Below are positions 58,128 through 64,000 of a DNA stretch of 64,000 nt, one piece after another. How positions within the stretch are numbered: the stretch's first letter is position 1; each line of letters opens with the position of its first letter. Both the position numbers and the translations under genes were made by a program. The stretch covers positions 10,591,311-10,655,310 of the forward strand of contig NC_080059.1 in assembly GCF_026212465.1 (NCBI RefSeq), written 5' to 3'. The DNA comes from Amaranthus tricolor (lineage: Eukaryota; Streptophyta; Magnoliopsida; Caryophyllales; Amaranthaceae). The notes under the pieces were generated by a model, which ran no database searches, was not told the origin of the DNA, and was given only the letters and a program-made list of their open reading frames with translations.

Positions 58128-61100
58128 ATGGAATGGAGAAAATGTTATTTAGATTTGGTGTTAGTTCCTTCAGGTTTGTTGATTATTACAGTATATCATG
58201 TATGGCTTTTGCACAAGGTTCGTACCCAACCTTTCTCCACCATCATTGGTATTAATTCTAATGCAAGGCGATATTGGGTTAATTCTATAATGAAGGTACG
58301 TAATAATAATACTCGATATTCGTGCTATTCTATCCGATATAACTTGCTATTAGGTCTATTATTGTTAGTGATGTGTATTCGGATGTTCGAACTGGTTTCG
58401 AATATGATATTTTAAGTGTGGTTAAAATCAGCTTTTGTGTGTATGTAAACATCTTTATAATTTAAATAATTTTATATGCGGATTAATAATACTTAAAATC
58501 ATGATTGCATGTTCATGATAAATTTTAATGAATATGAATGCCTAATCATAATTGGGTGGACATTCCCTCAATCATTTATTTATGCATGTTTGGAGTGTAA
58601 GTTGGGCTTTTCAGTTCTCAAGTGAATTGAACTGAGAATTCATTTATTCATGTATGTAGATACTTGAACTAACAAACAGTTGACCTAAATTTTGAGTTAG
58701 TCCAAAGTATGTAAGCTCCTTCTTTCATAATTTCCCATGTGAGATAATGTCTTTACTATTGGTATATTAGTACAAAAGCCCGTTCAAGGCAGGGATTGTG
58801 TTAGTTCGGTGATTTATATAACTTACATAATAAAGCGTTGTAAGTATTTATATTTCAAAATAAAATGACAATGATAACGTAATTAACAATTTAGTAATTT
58901 TAGATACTCAATATTGAATTAATTGCATTATATATCATTTTTCTGACTGAATATAATATTTATGCTATGTTTATTATGTTTATCGAATACATTGCACTAC
59001 ATACCTCGTGTAAACCCCTCCTTATGTGTATATTTTGTGGTTAAACATGACAATTTAGTAACATGATATATCATTCTATAGATTGTTATGTATAATCATA
59101 AAATATGATTCATTTATTTTTCTTATATTTTTTAGTTGATTGCATATATTATAAATAGTATCCGATCTATTCATAGATTCGGATAAAAAGATATTTGTTT
59201 TGTTTAAGAAAAATATGTAATTATTACTTAATCTTCTAAGATTCTCAATTATGTATATAATTATTAAGAATTGATGTAATAAAATTATTTAAATAATACT
59301 TGACATTATTTAAATATTATTCATTCTTTCTCCTTATGCTTCTTTGTTGGTCTATATCTGATTGTAAGAAATAATGAGTGTATTTCACAAAAAGTTTTCC
59401 TTACAAACAATGTTAAGCAAATACAAATGCTGCATGACTCATCTAATTTAACATATCCAACTTTATTATTGTTTGACAACTTCTCCAAACTCCACATAAT
59501 TAAGACTATTTAAATATTTGTTATATATGCATACATAATTAAAATCTTACTCCACAAACTTAAGTATTTGTTTGATTTTCTTTTCGAATAAATGGCCATA
59601 TACCTTGTGTGACCTAACAATATGATACTTTAATATCTTCATGATATTCCTTGAATCTTCCATAAATTAAAATGGTATTGATTATTTCTAACTTCTAATC
59701 CAACTTCAAATTTCAAATTGAGATACTTTTTATATTGATTATGTAGTAATAATTCTTAATATATGTGAAAAATTAATATTTTAGAAGATATTTGCAATGT
59801 ATATAATCTTTTTTTAAATTAATAAAAATCAATGGCTCAAATTTTAATGATTGACTTATGGATGTGGTAACCAACCACTTAGAATTACACACAAACCACT
59901 CTATGGTAGTTCTACCACAACCATGTAATTTATGCGTTGATTTTTCTTTTGTGAAATATGAATTGTTGGTTTTTCTTAGTATTTCAAAATTTATATTTGA
60001 CACACACCACTTATAAATGTTTTTAAGTAAATGGTAATAACATTAACCCGTTTATTAGTAGTTTTTAAATGATAGGAATGATAATAGAAAATTAATGTAA
60101 TTTTGACAGAAAAATATCTTGACAAGTTAAATGGTTATGCGTATTCTTATTAAATTATCTCATTTTCTTTACAAATTTCATTTCAATATATTACCATATG
60201 AAATGTAGTATTATATGGTAATAAAAAATTGAGAACAAAAAATTTTTTTATCACCAAAGTTTCATGAAAATTTATGCTACAAGTCATTTTCATTACTATC
60301 ATTTGGTACCAACAACCTAACTGTTCGTAAGTATAATATCAGATTAATAAAAAATGTATTTTATAAAATTCCAAGTGTCGTCTTCTAAAGAAGCATGATA
60401 AATGGAAAAATATCATTAATTAAATTATATTTATTAAGTAATAGTACAACTAAAAATGGAAAATGGATATATTAAAGCATATAACAATAATTAAGGAAGT
60501 ATATATAGTAAAATTTTTGACCTAATACATGTTTTGTCTTAGGATGGTAAATAAAATCAAAATATTATATAAAGTAAATAATAGTTGTATACATGAAAAT
60601 ATATCTCTAATTTAGAAACTAATATTTATTTAAAATTAGAGTTAAATTAGGGAAAGTATTTGTACGATTTAATATAGTTATTCTATACTAGAATGATATA
60701 AATATGCATCATTTGTGGATGCAGGACAATGAGAAGAAGAATATCCTAGCCGTCCAAACAATAAGAAACACAATCATGGGATCAACCCTAATGGCCACAA
60801 CCTCCATCCTTCTTTGTTCTGGTTTAGCAGCCATACTAAGCAGCACATACAGCATCAAAAAGCCTCTAAACGACGCCGTTTATGGCGGCCATGGGGAGTT
60901 CATGATGGCCCTAAAATACGTGCTACTACTCCTCATATTTCTATTCTCCTTTGTTTGCCATTCTTTATCAATCAGATTCATAAACCAAGTGAATTTCTTA
61001 ATAAACACCCCACAGCAAGATCTGGTTCTTGCTAAGATATCACCTTCTTATGTTTGTGAGTTATTGGAAAAAGGGTTTATTTTGAATAGTGTAGGAAATA

Positions 61101-61276
61101 GGCTTTTTTATGGTGCTCTTCCACTTTTACTTTGGATTTTTGGACCTGTTCTTGTTTTTATTTGTTGTGTTGTTTTAGTTCCTGTGCTTTATAGTCTTGA
61201 TCTTGTCTTTCATTTTGATCATTTTCGCAAAGGGGATAATGAGGTCTCTAATGGGGATTTCTTGTCTGTTCCTTGA
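58128..61276 (+). CDS. DUF599 family membrane protein
   Basis: Two exons, 58128-58295 and 60725-61276, joined AAG|GAC in phase 0, giving 239 aa. Exon 1 encodes YLDLVLVPSGLLIITVYHVW, a membrane segment, then FSTIIGINSNARRYWVNSIM. Exon 2 has KKNILAVQTIRNTIMGSTLM followed by three or four more hydrophobic segments (TTSILLCSGLAAIL, YVLLLLIFLFSFVCHSLSIR, LLLWIFGPVLVFICCVVLV). It also carries the family motif FLINTPQQD..SPSYVCELLEKGF. The length and layout are normal for plant DUF599 proteins. Their function is not established, and membrane localisation is predicted only. The single 2.4-kb intron is AT-rich and shows only decayed MITE-like pieces (about 60030-60310, TTACCATAT/ATATGGTAATA). Confidence 0.92.
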
Positions 61277-61644
61277 TCATAAGCGCAGAGGCGGAGTAAA
61301 AATTGATAAACTTTTAAAGGTCCTGTGCAATTTCAAAAATTGTAATATTTTTCTAGCAATTTTGTATCTTTACATACTTATAATGTGTTACATAATTTAA
61401 TATTGAGGCCCCATGATTTTTAGGGGCCATGTACGGTCGAATATGTTGAACATACTTATAACCTTCCATGTATTTGGAATTTTGATTTGTAGTTTTAATT
61501 TGTACGTACTTTTGATCTATATTTGGAAATGATAATCAGATTGATCCAAGTTAGTGTTATATAATTTGTCAGCTAATTGTTTTTGAAATTTATAATTTGC
61601 CAAAATGCGTCAAGATTCAACGAAAATTGACCATAATTTTTTCG

Positions 61645-61800
61645 GCTCGTCTTGTATTAGACCGTTTTATGAGACGGATCTATATAATTAGTTTTACTTC
61701 TGTAATTGATTACTTTAAAATTATAACTGATCACTTTAATTAACATATTAATCCGCATAAACCAACCTAGCAATAAAGATGGTTTTACCATGAGATCATC
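61645..61800. mobile_element. Small AGACGG-ended element with TGATCACTTTAA core
   Basis: The left part TTGTATTAGACCG and TTATGAGACGG and the right part ACCATGAGATCATCTCAT enclose GTAATTGATTACTTTAAAAT and ACTGATCACTTTAATTAA. It resembles the split element at 47446/52341. The ends are only approximately inverted. Confidence 0.4.
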
Positions 61801-62421
61801 TCATTTATTAAAAAATTATGTAATTTTTTTTCTTCATTTTGCGAATTGTGAGGAGATTGGTGAATTCTATGAAACTAATCAAATTTGTAATATTCATGCA
61901 AAATATATATAAATATGTTTACATAGTTCATTAATTTGGTAGTAAATTTATTATTATTTATTATTAATAATATCATTTTATTATGGGAGCATACAAATAT
62001 GAATTTAGTCCCCTTCACAGTTTTAGTTTCAGAATATAATGAGTTATATTCAAATCATTTATTTAAATAAGTGTATTTTTTATTTAGGTAAAGTTATAAA
62101 TGATAATTACTACAAAAGGTCAATTTAAAATAACTTTAATCTTGTTATTACTAATAAGGATAATGTTATATTGTTATGTACATCTGATTGCAAATCTCCT
62201 ATGTGGAAACCACTTAAAGACGAGATAATAAAATATTATATATTAAGATAATTTTTCCTACGAAAACAATCACAACAATGACATAAAGAGATTACAATCA
62301 ACGAATAAATTTAGTGATTACACAATACAATAATTATTACATCATGATGTCAAATTAAAACTTATTAAAGCTAAAAACATTAGCGTATTGGTGCGTCATG
62401 AATTAATCATATACAATCATA

Positions 62422-62679
62422 CTCCCTCCAACTCACCACTTACATCTTATTTGCTTTTTGACACTATTTATCTATTACTCTTAATTTGTATTTTATTATT
62501 AATCTTTAAGTTTAAACATAGTCATGTGTGATCTTGCTTGATTCGTCTCAATATAAAGATTATTCATATTAACTTTTCATAATTTTTAATAATACACAAT
62601 TAGAGATATTAAAAATTCAATAAATGCATTGAATAAAGTGCATAAAGTAAATAGGACATTAGTAGTGAATTTTAGAGAG
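62422..62679. mobile_element. Stowaway-like MITE
   Basis: It starts CTCCCTCCAACTCACCAC after TA and ends GAATTTTAGAGAG before TA. The interior CATGTGTGATCTTGCTTGAT and TCGTCTCAATATAAAGATTA matches the family at 15234-15492 and 55305-57003. Confidence 0.6.
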
Positions 62680-63099
62680 TATAATTTAGTAAACCTTTTA
62701 AATGATAAGTAAACATGAAAAGAAAAAAAGAGGGTTTGTCGTTAACTCTTGTGAGAGACGTTTCTTAGAAGTCACAAGCACAACCAATTATTTTAAACAG
62801 AGGGTTTCTCTACTCATGATAAAACAATTTCCTCCAATACATTTAATTTTAAAAAAAATATTAATGTTTAAATTTGATAATTTTAAATTTCAAAATCAAT
62901 TCAAACAAAATAAAAATAAAAATGTAGGTATAATATTTTTGATTGCTTTTGAATATTTTTATTAATATTTATTTAAATTCTGATAATTATTTTCTTCAAT
63001 TTAACGAGTTAAAACTATTGATAATTTGATGATTAAATTTAACAATAAAAACAACATTGTTAAAGAAAATAATAAGACGATTATCTTCATGTATTACTT

Positions 63100-63715
63100 T
63101 ACATAATAAAAACCCTACTTTATATAACATAAACTCCTACTTCAAATATTATAGACACTAACTTCGTATTCCATAAACATCTATTTTGCACATGATAATC
63201 ACCTACTTTACATAACAGATAACCCTACTTCACATACTAAAAATCCCTTCACACATACCATAAACTCATACTTTACATATATTACATCTACTTCACATAT
63301 TAAAAACGTCATACTAAAAACTCTTTACTCTACATATATAATCATAAACATCTACTTCTCATACCATAAATGTCAACTTCGGATAATAAAAACTCTGACT
63401 TCTCATATTAAAAATTTTTTTACTTCACATATCATAAACATTTACTTCAGATATAACAAATACCTATTACACATACCAAGGCCTATTTCAAATATTAAAA
63501 GTTCAACTTCACATATTAAAAATTCCTATTTTACATATCATAAATACCTATTTCAGATTTCAAAACCATCTAATTTACAAACAAAAATCCTCTAATTGAC
63601 ATATCACAAACTCCTACTGCACATACTAAAAACCTCTACTTAATTTATATACCAAAAATACATACTGCACAAATTAAAAATACCTAACCACATACACCTA
63701 TTTCACTTATCATCA
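63100..63715 (+). repeat. Degenerate minisatellite, about 25-28-bp unit
   Basis: More than twenty irregular units follow the pattern CTACTTCACATAT(C/T)ATAAA + 5-8 bp, for example CTACTTCACATATTAAAAAC and TTTACATATCATAAATACCT. Divergence between units is high, so the array is old. There is no coding frame. Confidence 0.8.
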
Positions 63716-63734
63716 CTATAACCAAATTAACTTT

Positions 63735-64000
63735 TTACAGCATAGGATTTAGTGACATTGAATAAAATGTCATTAATTTACATTTTTGGTTAATTATCAT
63801 TGGTTTTTATTTTAAGTTCCACCATAAAGTGAGTTAGTGACACTTTATTTGACCTTTAGTGACATGTGTAATTGTTACTCTGGTCTATAGTGATACTTAT
63901 GTAAAATGTCACTAGATCCTATATCGCAAAAAACTATAGTATGTATGATTTTTTTTATGCTGCTAAAGGGTCTACTAAATGTCACTAAATTCACTATATA
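63735..64000. mobile_element. Transposon subterminal repeats (CACTA-like), truncated by window end
   Basis: The words AGTGACATT, AATGTCAC and AGTGACAC recur in both orientations at about 63750, 63775, 63836, 63860, 63900 and 63975. Dense short inverted words like these are seen near ends of CACTA-type elements. The terminus lies outside the window or is not recognisable. Confidence 0.45.

Larger units (their letters stand above)
61277..64000. other. Downstream region of DUF599 to window end
   Basis: No gene was recognised. It contains the 3' flank with GAGGCGGAGT..GGGGCCATGT repeat sequence (about 61286-61430), an AGACGG-type element (61645-61800), a Stowaway (62422-62679), a minisatellite-like array (63100-63715) and transposon subterminal repeats (63735-64000). 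Confidence 0.55.

Noticed and set aside
63100..63715. CRISPR-like array of short repeats
   Set aside because: Units are adjacent and diverged, spacers are not unique, and this is plant nuclear DNA. It is a decayed minisatellite.

Overview
This is a plant nuclear window. It is AT-rich, has spliced GT-AG genes, long introns and many transposable elements. The gene structures and protein families (plant GDSL lipase, SAUR, DUF599, AIG2-like) fit a eudicot. The transposon style would fit Caryophyllales, but I cannot name the species from sequence alone.

Five host genes can be supported. (1) An AIG2-like / gamma-glutamylcyclotransferase-fold gene on + (CDS 1898-10839, 5 exons, 177 aa), with an inverted pair of LTRs and Copia debris in intron 1. 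(2) A GDSL esterase/lipase on + (CDS 13041-20429, 5 exons, 378 aa), all catalytic blocks intact, with a 3.5-kb intron full of MITEs, SINE-like ends and dispersed repeats. (3) A nucleolar complex protein 3 (NOC3) gene on + (CDS 26884-39906, 13 exons, 808 aa), with a telo-box upstream and a LINE fragment in intron 5. (4) An intronless SAUR-family auxin-response gene on - (43629-44204, 191 aa). (5) A two-exon DUF599 membrane protein on + (58128-61276, 239 aa). The genes are unrelated in function and show no sign of a cluster.

Mobile DNA fills most of the rest. A Mutator-like element (22392-25711) has a perfect 9-bp target duplication, hairpin arrays near both ends, and a transposase gene with an internal deletion. 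A Copia LTR retrotransposon (47522-52340) is structurally complete, with a 5-bp target duplication, tRNA-Met-type primer site and polypurine tract, but its polyprotein is broken and the reverse-transcriptase motif is changed. There are many Stowaway-type, Tourist-type and MULE-type MITEs, some nested, plus TRIM-like mini-LTR elements, a solo-LTR-like insertion in a MITE with an unusual 54-bp flanking repeat, and several short tandem arrays. Some of these arrays are associated with a recurring AGACGGTCTC-type end sequence.

I found no convincing undescribed biological system. The most unusual items are the inverted LTR pair inside the AIG2-like intron, the hairpin arrays of the MULE, the nested insertions that give a relative chronology, and the family of elements with minisatellite-like cores.
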